Position numbers and translations under genes: made by a program
Notes under the pieces: model-generated
Database searches by the model: none
Told to the model about the DNA's origin: nothing
Seen by the model: only the letters and a program-made list of their open reading frames with translations
Shown here: piece by piece, positions 32,681-40,629 of the stretch
Numbering within the stretch: the first letter of the stretch is position 1
How the letters are laid out: the number at the start of each line of letters is the position of its first letter
Virus record (IMG/VR): IMGVR_UViG_3300037140_000070
Span: 1 to 44,241 of that record
From: a virus
Reading direction: 5' to 3' (one strand)
DNA length: 44,241 nt

Positions 32681-35185
32681 TTATTCTTGGTCAATAAAAT
32701 GGGAAATTGGCACTATTATGCACCTAAATGGAGTCCCTGCAATCTTCACAAGTTTGCCTTTTGTTGCACCTTGGAGGCGCGAAAGACTATCGCCCCATAT
32801 CTTGGACCACTTCTCGTTCTTCCAAATAACTCTTTGTTGTTCGGCGTGATTACCTGAAGCAACAGCAACAGAGTCTTCTCTCACAATAATTCCAAGACGC
32901 TTCAAAACGTCGCGCTCGTAACTGTCTTTCAACGATGACTTGTGAACTATTCCTATCAACTCACCAATAAGCGCCTCTTTGCGCTCATTCATGCCTTGAT
33001 ATGCAACACTTGTTGTTAATAGGTGGCTTAATGCATCCAATTGATCCGATTGCTTTGAAACTTCGCGCTGCTCGTCCAAGTTGATTTGACTTACTAACCA
33101 TGTTGCTTCTTCTGCTGTTATTGGATCGTCCATTATCAATATGCTGAAACCAGCTAACAACATTCCGTATTGATCGCCGAATCTTGTGTCAGCAGTGCGA
33201 GCAAGTGCAACCTTAAGCAGTTTGAAGTTTGATAATAGATTTGGAATGTTCTTGATTGTGCGAGAAAACAAACGATTGCAAAACTCTGCATCAATTTGAT
33301 TTGTATATTCAACTAGTCGCAACCATTGGTCTGCATCACCACCATGCGGCTCTAATTCTAAAACGGCGAAACGACCACGATCCGCTTCGTTTAATAGATT
33401 GGTGCGGATTGACGAAACGATTGCAGAGAACCGGACTTGATACTGGCTTGCGTGACCATTGGCACCGCCTTTGATGATTACCCCGCCTGTTTCAGACCAA
33501 GAGGCCCGCATCAAGTCTATTGTAAGGGCTATTTTTGCGGCAGAATCTGGACCGTTAGTTTCAAATTCATCAAAGAGTATTGGTATGGCGTCAGATCCGA
33601 GGGTCTGCCTGATTCCTGCTTCTGAGGTATTTCCAACAACGTAAACTTTGTTCTCTCCAAGGATAGGTTTGATAATTCGCTCAAGTAACGTAGTTTTCCC
33701 CGTGAGAGCTGCTCCCGTAATCCAGGTGTGAGGCCGGACAGGTAAAGCACCGCAGATTCTGGATAGGACGAGGGCACCCGCAAGAAGCAGTCCTGAGTCT
33801 GGCTTTTTCCACTTAAGAGTCTTACAAGCATCCACCAAAACGCTACACTCAGAAACAGAGAGTGAATTAGTATGCAAAGCACTGAGGCTAGACCCCAATG
33901 TGTAAAAAAATCCAGACTTAAGCTCACCCAGCTCCACCCGGCGACCATCGACAATAAGATGATTACCCATATTGACAACAATCCTACCTTCATCATTCCA
34001 GACCCCCGCACCGCGCACTAAGCGCCCTTTAAAGATTCCCCTACGCCTCGCCTGGTCTTTCAGATCACTTCGAGCTGAAGTCCAGTCAACACGGCCTTGG
34101 CCGCTATGACTTGGATATTGAACTTCCCAGTAGTTGATAGTCATCAAATTTAACATCTTGTCTTCTGTAAATGTAGAAATCGGGACAATCTGACGGTTCT
34201 GGGTTGATGTGAAAAAACAGGTGTCACCATCGAAACCCAGTGGATAAACCGCCATAGCCGGTGGCGGCTTTATGTCTAATAGCGCACTAACAGCTTCAAG
34301 GCCCTGGAGAACGTGGAGGTCGTTAAAGTCAGTTGGGCTTGAAGCCTCGTCTGTAAACGCTGGATAAACCGCGATGCCGAAGCAGGCGTGTGCGGCAGCT
34401 TCCGCACTTTCGCGACCTGGATTTTTGACAGGGTCTTTCCATTTGTCATCGTCTCCGCATATAATAATAGGGACGTGCGGGTATTTTTTCCTAATAATTG
34501 AGGCTGCATTAGAAAGATTCCCCGAATCAAATGCAACAACCACAGCTTTCTTTGTAGCAATTCTAACCGAAGCGCCTGTCGAGAAACCCTCTGTGATGTA
34601 AACGGCCTCGCTATCGCTAATAGATCCAATAATAAAGAGTCCACCTTTTTTACGTCCACCAGGGTAATATCTTTTTTCGCCGTCTTCAGCGATGCTTTCA
34701 AGCGACCAGATTTTTCCAGTTTCGTCTTGGATTGGGACATAAATAAAACCTCCATCAAATCTGACGCCGAGATTGACGCCAGCAATTTTCTTTCTATCTA
34801 AATAAGGTGACTCGCCAACAGTTGAAAAAGTTTCCCAAAGCGCCTGACATTCTTTCGCAGAAATTTCGTGAAGAATTTCCTTGCGCTCTTCCTCGGCTTT
34901 CTTTGCCTTGGCCATCTTCTCACGAATGATTTTGTTATCTTCTTTAGAGTAAACAACGTCAGATTTAAAAGAGTGTCTAGAGTCCTTGCCACCTTCTCGC
35001 ATGTTGCCAAATTCAGCGACAACGAAAACCTCACCACCTGCAACAGTATGATGCTGCCACCCTATAACCCACCCAGAATATTTATGATCATTAGGTTCTA
35101 TTTTGAATTTGTGGAGTTTTCCGTCGAGAGAGAAGGCACCAGGGTTGAGACCCTGTTGGGCCATTGCTGCTAGAAGTTCATTCAT
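32681..35185 (-). CDS. Primase-helicase (Toprim plus DUF927-type ATPase)
   Basis: An 834-residue replication protein. About residues 130-300 are Toprim-like: 'EAVYITEGFSTGASVRIATKKAVVVAFDSGNL' (Glu), 'VPIIICGDDDKW' (DxD) and 'DFNDLHV'. The C-terminal half is a DUF927-type ATPase: Walker A 'ITGAALTGKTTLLERI' and Walker B 'PILFDEFETN', then 'SIRTNLLNEADRGRFAVLELEP' with an arginine-finger candidate. No zinc-binding CHC2 domain is clear at the N-terminus. It would prime and unwind phage DNA. The origin-like repeats lie directly behind it. Confidence 0.85.
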   Translation of the reverse strand: MNELLAAMAQQGLNPGAFSLDGKLHKFKIEPNDHKYSGWVIGWQHHTVAGGEVFVVAEFGNMREGGKDSRHSFKSDVVYSKEDNKIIREKMAKAKKAEEERKEILHEISAKECQALWETFSTVGESPYLDRKKIAGVNLGVRFDGGFIYVPIQDETGKIWSLESIAEDGEKRYYPGGRKKGGLFIIGSISDSEAVYITEGFSTGASVRIATKKAVVVAFDSGNLSNAASIIRKKYPHVPIIICGDDDKWKDPVKNPGRESAEAAAHACFGIAVYPAFTDEASSPTDFNDLHVLQGLEAVSALLDIKPPPAMAVYPLGFDGDTCFFTSTQNRQIVPISTFTEDKMLNLMTINYWEVQYPSHSGQGRVDWTSARSDLKDQARRRGIFKGRLVRGAGVWNDEGRIVVNMGNHLIVDGRRVELGELKSGFFYTLGSSLSALHTNSLSVSECSVLVDACKTLKWKKPDSGLLLAGALVLSRICGALPVRPHTWITGAALTGKTTLLERIIKPILGENKVYVVGNTSEAGIRQTLGSDAIPILFDEFETNGPDSAAKIALTIDLMRASWSETGGVIIKGGANGHASQYQVRFSAIVSSIRTNLLNEADRGRFAVLELEPHGGDADQWLRLVEYTNQIDAEFCNRLFSRTIKNIPNLLSNFKLLKVALARTADTRFGDQYGMLLAGFSILIMDDPITAEEATWLVSQINLDEQREVSKQSDQLDALSHLLTTSVAYQGMNERKEALIGELIGIVHKSSLKDSYERDVLKRLGIIVREDSVAVASGNHAEQQRVIWKNEKWSKIWGDSLSRLQGATKGKLVKIAGTPFRCIIVPISHFIDQE

Positions 35186-35206
35186 GGCTGATTCCCAGTG
35201 ATGGTT

Positions 35207-35248
35207 AAAAAATCAGGGAGGTTTGCCGACGCTAAGGTCGGGCCTCCC
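35207..35248 (-). terminator. Nested hairpin with T-run between VRR-NUC and primase genes
   Basis: Minus strand: outer stem GGGAGG/CCTCCC (35248-35243 with 35221-35216) and inner stem CCGAC/GTCGG (35241-35226), followed by TGATTTTTT. It fits an intrinsic terminator or attenuator in front of the primase gene (start 35185). The 35186-35309 gap holds no gene. Confidence 0.6.
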
Positions 35249-35309
35249 CTACAAAGAAATCGGTCATCACTCCGATAGACATTCGAATGTCATGTCGCTT
35301 TTTCGAGAC

Positions 35310-35672
35310 TTAAATCGTCAAATATCTGTTTAAGTCTGTCAACACTTGTTCGACGTTACGCGCTTGTATATAAATGCCCCCGAATCTGACAACCATATCT
35401 CTAAATTTCTTTTGATTTTTGCTTAGAGTCCCACCACCAGTTTTGCATTCTATTTCAATGCGCAAACCGATTGGGTAAGGAGTAGAGCCCTTTCTTAGCA
35501 AAGCAATACCTGTGATGTCGGCGGCACCAACCGGCCCAATTGTTACAGCTCGGCGGCCATCGAACGTGCGAAAGTTTCCGACAACCTGGGGCCACACACG
35601 ACAATGCAACAAAGATCCAACTGCAAAGAGAACGTCATCAACCAGCTTTTGATGCTCGACAGTGTTGTTCAA
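35310..35672 (-). CDS. VRR-NUC domain nuclease
   Basis: A 120-residue PD-(D/E)XK nuclease of the VRR-NUC type: 'GAADITGIALL' (Asp), 'LRIEIECKTGGGTLSKNQKKFRDMVVRFGGIYIQARNVEQV' (ExK, then Q and the G-x-Y-I/V strand typical of the fold). It probably processes branched or Holliday-like DNA in replication. Overlaps the gene before it by 4 nt. Confidence 0.85.
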   Translation of the reverse strand: MNNTVEHQKLVDDVLFAVGSLLHCRVWPQVVGNFRTFDGRRAVTIGPVGAADITGIALLRKGSTPYPIGLRIEIECKTGGGTLSKNQKKFRDMVVRFGGIYIQARNVEQVLTDLNRYLTI

Positions 35673-35872
35673 TTGAACCCTCCATTTTTTCTGACTTCTC
35701 TCACGTTACGATACCAATGCAACCAAATATCAAGATCGGACTTTAGCCATTCGGTTTTCTGAATTGGCTTTGGGAATAATAGGAATCTGTTTTTTCTTAT
35801 TTCGTACAACCGAGACGGACCAAGACCAAGATAAGATCCAAGATCTTTTATGCTTGATACCGTGGCGCTCAT
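35669..35872 (-). CDS. Small HTH (excisionase/AlpA-like) DNA-binding protein
   Basis: A 67-residue protein with a winged-HTH-like pattern: 'SSIKDLGSYLGLGPSRLYEIRKNRFLLFPKPI' and 'TEWLKSDLDIWLHWYRNVREVRK', as in AlpA/Xis proteins. Start 35872 overlaps the preceding 56-residue gene's stop as ATGA; an in-frame ATG at 35944 would lie inside that gene. It may regulate transcription or replication. Confidence 0.68.
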   Translation of the reverse strand: MSATVSSIKDLGSYLGLGPSRLYEIRKNRFLLFPKPIQKTEWLKSDLDIWLHWYRNVREVRKNGGFN

Positions 35873-36039
35873 AGCTTTATGCGCTCCTGCGCATCTCTGT
35901 TGAACCGCTCGATTGTGTCTCTTGCCATTAGATAGCAAGACCATGGCTTTTTATTTCGCTTAATGAACTGCAAAGCATCGAGCAAATATTTTACGATCCC
36001 TTCCAGTCTTTTGATTTCAGCTTCCTTGCTTTCATCCAT
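35869..36039 (-). CDS. Small charged protein (56 aa)
   Basis: MDESKEAEIKRLEGIVKYLLDALQFIKRNKK...RDAQERIKL: a highly charged helical small protein. ATG 36039 follows directly after the upstream TAA, with GGAG 7 nt before it; the stop overlaps the next start as ATGA. Coupled on both sides, so likely real. Confidence 0.65.
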   Translation of the reverse strand: MDESKEAEIKRLEGIVKYLLDALQFIKRNKKPWSCYLMARDTIERFNRDAQERIKL

Positions 36040-36219
36040 TTATCTACTCCAATGCTTCATAGCTTTGTTGTGCGCAGCCAACCACTTGGCCGCGCTCGTT
36101 TGATACGCCTTTGTTATCTCATTGCGAATTAGAATTGGTAATCCAGTCCAGTGAAACGTGCAGGCGTACTTGTTGCGCGGCTTCATGGCTTTGCAGTCTG
36201 GATGCGGGCATTTGTTCAT
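36040..36219 (-). CDS. Small Cys/His-containing protein (59 aa)
   Basis: MNKCPHPDCKAMKPRNKYACTFHW...: a C-x4-C...C-x2-H pattern that could bind zinc, then a basic helical end. The start overlaps the preceding stop as ATGA (36216-36219), and the TAA abuts the next ATG. No family recognised. Confidence 0.65.
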   Translation of the reverse strand: MNKCPHPDCKAMKPRNKYACTFHWTGLPILIRNEITKAYQTSAAKWLAAHNKAMKHWSR

Positions 36220-36515
36220 TGGTTAGCCTCTAAAAATTCTTTGTTGGCCGTTGAATCTGGTTGCTCCATCATCTCTTGAACCCCAATGCTTCCTTTCCAT
36301 GGCGGTCTAAGATCAAGCTGAGACTCAGCAACGGGCGGCTGATACACAACTGAAATTCCATCTGTGATCGGCACAATAAGCAATTCTTTTTTGTCCGCTG
36401 TCTTAACTGCGTTATCAAGCCGGTCGGCAAGCTCTCGCAAATACTGCGGAGTAATCTCGATGAACCGAGTAAAACGAACGTGAGCAATTGGTGACGCTTT
36501 TTCTGTGACTAACAT
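36216..36515 (-). CDS. Hypothetical 99-aa protein
   Basis: Unknown protein with 'IEITPQYLRELADRLDNAVKTADKKELLIVPITDGISVVYQPP' (helix then beta). Overlaps the zinc-ribbon-like gene upstream by 7 nt. Confidence 0.55.
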   Translation of the reverse strand: MLVTEKASPIAHVRFTRFIEITPQYLRELADRLDNAVKTADKKELLIVPITDGISVVYQPPVAESQLDLRPPWKGSIGVQEMMEQPDSTANKEFLEANQ

Positions 36516-36775
36516 AGTACCTCTCTTAGTTTGTCAGCGCGATGTTTTGAAATCACACTGTAGTTTAAAAACTCTTTGCTCCCACACTTGGGACATTTTT
36601 TAACCCTATCAAAACTTACCACTCTGCCCTTGAGACCAAGGTTGCCAGTGTGACACTCTGGAGACAAACAGCATGTCACAGTTGGGTCTTGATTCTTTCC
36701 TGACAATTCTCCTATGTCTGGAGCATCAACATTTATCAAGCCACTCCGAACCATCGTCCTATTGGAAAAACTCAT
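36509..36775 (-). CDS. Small zinc-ribbon-like protein
   Basis: An 88-residue protein with a zinc-ribbon-type pair: 'TCCLSPECHTGNLG' and 'KKCPKCGSKEFLNYSV'. The start at 36775 overlaps the helicase stop as ATGA. May bind nucleic acid. Confidence 0.6.
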   Translation of the reverse strand: MSFSNRTMVRSGLINVDAPDIGELSGKNQDPTVTCCLSPECHTGNLGLKGRVVSFDRVKKCPKCGSKEFLNYSVISKHRADKLREVLC

Positions 36776-38112
36776 TTTTTCCACCTTTCAAATCTTGAAG
36801 ATTTTATTAAACTTTTATGGTCGTATCTCTTTGCGTACATTGGCGACATATATTTTCTCGAAGCATCTCCAAACTCACGAAACAGTTTTGAGAAAGCGTC
36901 CTGGCTGCTCATTGTTCGCTTAAGCTCTTTGAGTCGCATTGCGATTCGATCAATATCTTGTTTTGTGATTTGCTTAAGCTCTCCTTCGGACTCTCCAATA
37001 ACTGACGTATTGACAAGAGGCTTGTGACCACACTCTTGACAATGCGTACCTCTATATATTGCGAAGCAGTTAGGGCACCGCTTAGATTCTTTCGGGATCT
37101 TCTCTGTTTTTGGTGCTCCATCTAAAAAAACCTCTGGTTCATCTGTTGGGAATCCATGTCTTAACCAATTGCCTGCGTGATCGAGTAAGACACAATCCGT
37201 TTTACCTTTTTCTAATCTAGTTCCTCTCCCACACTGTTGGACGAATCCGTTCCTTTGGAACCACGGTCGAGCTTGGATAACAGCACTAATGCAAGGAATA
37301 TCAACACCACGGCCAGCGATACCGACATTGCAGATGCCTCTTGTCTCTCCACTCTGTACTCTACCAATGACACTATTTCGCTCGCCGTCTGTTGAATCTG
37401 CATCCAAATGCTCGAACCTAATGCCTTCATCGTTGAACCTCTCGGTTAAAAGTTTGCTGTGTTTCACATTTGTTGCAAAGCAAATTGTTGGGCGATTGAA
37501 GGCTTTATCTTTCCAGTGCTTCACAATGTTGCCGGTCAATAGCTCCGAACTCATGATGATGCTTGATTGATCGGTCATATAATCTTTAGTGCTGCGCGAG
37601 ATTTCACATCGAGACATATCTGGATTGTCTGGCCCGTACATTGTGAACCCGCAAAGATAGCCCTGCTCAATAAGTTCTTCCATCGTGATTGGATGCACAA
37701 TTGAATCAGCAATGTGTCTTAACCCATCTTCCACCCAAGGGGTTGCTGTGCAAGAGACAATGTAAGAATCTTTGTACTTTGGATGATCGAGAACCGTATT
37801 GAAACCTTTTGAAACGGCCAAATCTGCTTCGTCGATAATTATAAGGTCGGCGTCTGGATATATTCCGCGAGCAATCAAGGTATCAATCGAGCAAACCTGA
37901 ACCGATGAATTGGGGCGGTAATTCCAGTGACCTGCCATCATTACGCCGTGACTTACGCGCTCTCTAAGTAATCGCTGTGAAGCCTGGTCAACCAGCTTTC
38001 TGCCACGGACAAGAATAATTACCTTGAGGTCTCTTGAAACTGACTCTTTGGTCATCTTGCAAAAAATCCAGGTCTTCCCGGCCCCGGTGGCCAGCCACAA
38101 AAGCACTTTCAT
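36772..38112 (-). CDS. SF2 (DEAD/DEAH-type) helicase, apparently interrupted at the 5' end
   Basis: The 446 residues from ATG 38112 hold SF2 motifs: LATGAGKTW (I), IIIDEADLA (II, DEAD), SCTATPW (III), TICFATNVKHSKLL (IV), GICNVGIAGRGVDIP (V), QQCGRGTRL (VI), and a CPNC...CQEC zinc knuckle near 340-360. It unwinds DNA or RNA in replication. The frame continues upstream of 38112 without ATG/GTG/TTG and reads ...SRGYQDLSIELIRQEFSSGI, the usual helicase N-terminus with its 'YQ'. A likely true start is ATG 38334 (RBS GGGTGGG). Between them is the 141-nt element at 38174-38314. Confidence 0.8.
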   Translation of the reverse strand: MKVLLWLATGAGKTWIFCKMTKESVSRDLKVIILVRGRKLVDQASQRLLRERVSHGVMMAGHWNYRPNSSVQVCSIDTLIARGIYPDADLIIIDEADLAVSKGFNTVLDHPKYKDSYIVSCTATPWVEDGLRHIADSIVHPITMEELIEQGYLCGFTMYGPDNPDMSRCEISRSTKDYMTDQSSIIMSSELLTGNIVKHWKDKAFNRPTICFATNVKHSKLLTERFNDEGIRFEHLDADSTDGERNSVIGRVQSGETRGICNVGIAGRGVDIPCISAVIQARPWFQRNGFVQQCGRGTRLEKGKTDCVLLDHAGNWLRHGFPTDEPEVFLDGAPKTEKIPKESKRCPNCFAIYRGTHCQECGHKPLVNTSVIGESEGELKQITKQDIDRIAMRLKELKRTMSSQDAFSKLFREFGDASRKYMSPMYAKRYDHKSLIKSSRFERWKK

Positions 38113-38173
38113 TATGCCAGAAGAAAATTCTTGACGGATTAGCTCAATGCTTAAATCTTGATAGCCCCTTGAA

Positions 38174-38314
38174 ACGTCGATGAGTCCCCCACAATGATTC
38201 TTTCTTTCAGAAGGGGCGCAGGTGACTAACCCATTTCCTTAATACTAGCTCGCACACTGTGAAGCCTAGTATTTGCGCCCCTTCTGAAAAAACTGGATGA
38301 GTCCTTACTTATCG
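38174..38314. repeat. 141-nt hairpin element inside the helicase 5' end
   Basis: Ends carry the inverted repeat AACGTCGAT (38173-38181) and ATCGACGTT (38311-38319), 12 of 13 matched if extended, overlapping a 4-bp direct ACGT. Inside are a perfect 16-bp stem (38205-38220 with 38274-38289) and an inner 8-bp stem AATACTAG/CTAGTATT (38241-38248, 38266-38273). It contains in-frame stops (TAA, TAG, TAG, TAA). Its length is divisible by 3, and its removal fuses the upstream ATG frame MVSAINV to SRGYQDLSIEL of the helicase. Confidence 0.65.
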
Positions 38315-38358
38315 ACGTTGATAGCCGAAACCATTCGAGACCCACCCAGAACGAACCA

Positions 38359-38634
38359 CTATCCCCTTTGACCCACTTCAAGAAATTTAATACTACTCGG
38401 AGAGTGATTTAACTCAATCTCTTTTCGCAATAAATTATTAAACCTAGACGCAGTTTGCTGATAAGTATTGGACAGGTCTTTCAACTCTCTGTTTTTAGTT
38501 ACCAGAACTTGGAGATCGGCTCGAATAATTTTAAGAGTTTCGCTTAACTCACAAAGATTAACCTTTTGGGTCTCAATAATAATTTTCAGCTCACGAACCT
38601 CTTTTGATTCGTTTGGTGTCTTTCTCGCAGCCAC
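38359..38634 (-). CDS. Small coiled-coil protein
   Basis: A 91-residue charged helical protein with heptad-like spacing (RELKIIIETQKVNLCELSETLKIIRADLQVLVTKNRELKDLSNTYQQ). Unknown function. It shares one base with the next gene's stop region (38634). The helicase start candidate at 38334 follows 25 nt after its stop. Confidence 0.6.
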   Translation of the reverse strand: MAARKTPNESKEVRELKIIIETQKVNLCELSETLKIIRADLQVLVTKNRELKDLSNTYQQTASRFNNLLRKEIELNHSPSSIKFLEVGQRG

Positions 38635-38963
38635 TATTGCACCGCCTGTGCAGTGTCATCACCAAACGGCATTTTTTTTGCTGGAGCTGCTACGGCTGCA
38701 ACTTTTTTAGGAGCTGCGGCCTTTTTAGCTGCGGGCTTCGCCATAACTTTGCGGGCTGTGATCTCACGAAAACCAGCAGCAATTTCACATTCTGGAATCA
38801 TGCCTTCCAGACCGGCAACTTCATAAGCGAATCCGTCTTTCTTTGTCATGATTCCAGTCACTTCTCCGTAAAGAAATACCTGCGTTTTTGTTTCAGACAA
38901 CGGTCGGCTATCGTCGATAACTTTTACAGTCGTCCCAACTTTGTATTTTGCTCTTAATGCCAT
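38634..38963 (-). CDS. Small KOW/Tudor-like protein with a basic tail
   Basis: A 109-residue protein: beta-barrel-like 'YKVGTTVKVIDDSRPLSETKTQVFLYGEVTGIMTKKDGFAYEV', then a Lys/Ala-Pro-rich tail ending 'KKMPFGDDTAQAVQ'. The tail resembles the KK(L/M)PF ending of the next gene's product. It could bind nucleic acid or the replication proteins. Confidence 0.6.
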   Translation of the reverse strand: MALRAKYKVGTTVKVIDDSRPLSETKTQVFLYGEVTGIMTKKDGFAYEVAGLEGMIPECEIAAGFREITARKVMAKPAAKKAAAPKKVAAVAAPAKKMPFGDDTAQAVQ

Positions 38964-38993
38964 TTTCTTATCTCCTGTTTTGCCTCTCGGCGG

Positions 38994-39587
38994 TTAAAAA
39001 GGTAATTTCTTACCTTCTGGTTTTTTTGCATGGTTCACTAACTCTTTTTTTGCTTCTGTCTTGACTGCGGGCTTCGCTGCTTGCGTCTCTTCCTTCGTAG
39101 GAGATGACGCCGATCTAATTTGCGCCATGGCCTCAACTAATCCAAGGCGTTTGGATATTCCAGCAACTTTCTCTGGACTGCATCCAAAATTATCAGACGA
39201 ACCAGTGCGATTCACCCAGGCAATTTCATTGTAGGCTTTGCCGTTATAAATTTTTTCTTGAACGTCTAACTCAACTTCTTTTCTAAACGCAAAGACTGTT
39301 CCTTCTGGATCGTACCAACCATCTTGGTCAACTTGTTCGAGTGATTTTACATCACCATTCCAGCCAAGGACATCCGTCATTCTGTTGAATGAATTGACTG
39401 TCGCTTTTTCTGACAAGTAAGCAGTCCAAGGCAATCTTTCAATCCCGTCTGTTGACGGCTCTTTGAACTCAAAAATAAATTCAATGCAAGGATTTTTCGG
39501 ATTGCCGTCTTTATCCTTTGGCTCCAAGAATCTGGCCTTGACCAAGAATCCTTCTTTACTTCCTACCGTAACGTCTCGCTTTCCCAT
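38994..39587 (-). CDS. Single-stranded DNA-binding-like protein
   Basis: A 197-residue protein of the replication/recombination cluster. Residues ~1-130 are beta-rich (ARFLEPKDKDGNPKNPCIEFIFEFKEP; GKAYNEIAWVNRTGSS), fitting a phage SSB-like OB fold, followed by a Lys/Ala/Glu-rich linker and the C-terminal KKPEGKKLPF, reminiscent of the SSB tip for partner binding. No canonical SSB signature is present. It follows the Sak4-like gene, a usual companion. Confidence 0.6.
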   Translation of the reverse strand: MGKRDVTVGSKEGFLVKARFLEPKDKDGNPKNPCIEFIFEFKEPSTDGIERLPWTAYLSEKATVNSFNRMTDVLGWNGDVKSLEQVDQDGWYDPEGTVFAFRKEVELDVQEKIYNGKAYNEIAWVNRTGSSDNFGCSPEKVAGISKRLGLVEAMAQIRSASSPTKEETQAAKPAVKTEAKKELVNHAKKPEGKKLPF

Positions 39588-39595
39588 CGTTCCCC

Positions 39596-40528
39596 CTAAG
39601 TGTGGCGCGGATCTGGCCGCCCCGTTGATTCACAGATTCGTACTATTATATTGTTCAGCTCTCCAAGGTCGTCAGTCTCATAAGCCGCATTTGTTACAGA
39701 TTTTATACTGGCTATTGTCGCAGCGTCTTCAATGTATCCAATCAAAAACACAATGTGCTGTGCAAGTTCATCCTTGGTCAACGCGACTTCTGTTTTGATT
39801 TCATTTATCAATTTCGCAACTGTCAACTCTTCTTTCGGTGCGGGCTTTGCGCCATTCAGCCAAGCTCGAATTTGCTTCCCTGTTTCTTTTGTCGGTTTAA
39901 AAACTTGTCCGTCAAAAAGTCCAGTCCGATCTTTTGAAACCATGGCGTTATGATCCATGCCCATATCAAAAACCGTGGTGAACTCATACTCGAACCCGTC
40001 ACGCTGGATCGGAGCAAGGCCGACTTTCTTTGGGGCTGACTTGCCTTTGTCGGTTGTCTCCATGACATAATCTTGCTTAGACCTAACAGTGACGATCATG
40101 TCAATGTCGCTGTTCACGAGCGCATTTAAAAACATTTGCTGTTTTGGCGAAAAGTTTTTCCAGTTGGTAAAAGAATTTCCACCACGATCATCAACAATGG
40201 TTTTCTGTTCCAAGATACCACCGGCCCCGGCCCATGCGTGAGAAGCTGAATCAACAATGATGCAGTCGCAGCCGTCTGCAATAGCTGTATCAATCGCCTT
40301 GACGTATTTTTCAACAGTGTAGGGCGCGGCCAGCTTCTCAATGAAGAAATCTATCGGATCACCCTCATAAAGGCTTGAAGATCCATTTTCAGAATCAATT
40401 ACCTTTACGCATTTTGCGCCGAGACCTTGCGCTATATATAGAGCACTTTTTGTTTTTCCTGACCCGCTTGGGCCTGAAATCGCTAATTTTATTTTGGCCT
40501 GCGATCTGACGGCCTTTATTAACGCCAT
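39596..40528 (-). CDS. Sak4-like RecA-fold ATPase (single-strand annealing)
   Basis: A 310-residue RecA/Sak4-type ATPase. Walker A 'ISGPSGSGKTKSALYIA' near residues 16-24, then 'CVKVIDSENGSSSLY', Walker B-like 'CDCIIVDSASHAW', and 'MIVTVRSKQDYVM'. The C-terminal ~80 residues are helical. Such proteins anneal or load ssDNA in phage recombination, usually with an SSB and exonuclease, both encoded nearby. Start 40528 (AAAGG 6-7 nt upstream) is preferred over the in-frame ATG at 40579. Confidence 0.8.
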   Translation of the reverse strand: MALIKAVRSQAKIKLAISGPSGSGKTKSALYIAQGLGAKCVKVIDSENGSSSLYEGDPIDFFIEKLAAPYTVEKYVKAIDTAIADGCDCIIVDSASHAWAGAGGILEQKTIVDDRGGNSFTNWKNFSPKQQMFLNALVNSDIDMIVTVRSKQDYVMETTDKGKSAPKKVGLAPIQRDGFEYEFTTVFDMGMDHNAMVSKDRTGLFDGQVFKPTKETGKQIRAWLNGAKPAPKEELTVAKLINEIKTEVALTKDELAQHIVFLIGYIEDAATIASIKSVTNAAYETDDLGELNNIIVRICESTGRPDPRHT

Positions 40529-40553
40529 GTTTTCCTTTCGATGAAAAGTTGAT

Positions 40554-40572
40554 GTTGACAAATATTTGACGG
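40554..40572. promoter_or_regulatory. Shared bipartite motif, site C (Sak4/YqaJ divergent region)
   Basis: GTTGACAAATATTTGACGG. Its centre CAAATATTTG is a perfect palindrome. It shares GACA-N4-TTTGACG with sites A, B and D. It lies between the divergent Sak4-like and YqaJ genes. A second palindrome, AAGAGAA-ATAA-TTCTCTT (40591-40608), lies between it and the YqaJ start. Confidence 0.6.
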
Positions 40573-40629
40573 CACTCAAAACTTTGTGTCAAGAGAAATA
40601 ATTCTCTTTTCATAAAAAGAGGTCATCAA

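Noticed and set aside
38292-38331. Hammerhead-ribozyme-like text CTGGATGAGTCC ... CGAAAC on the plus strand
   Set aside because: The core has an extra G compared with CUGAUGA and no complementary stem II follows, so the match is probably chance.
38113-38358. Group I or group II intron in the helicase gene
   Set aside because: The interval is only about 140 nt, far below known self-splicing introns, and no intron core or endonuclease is visible.
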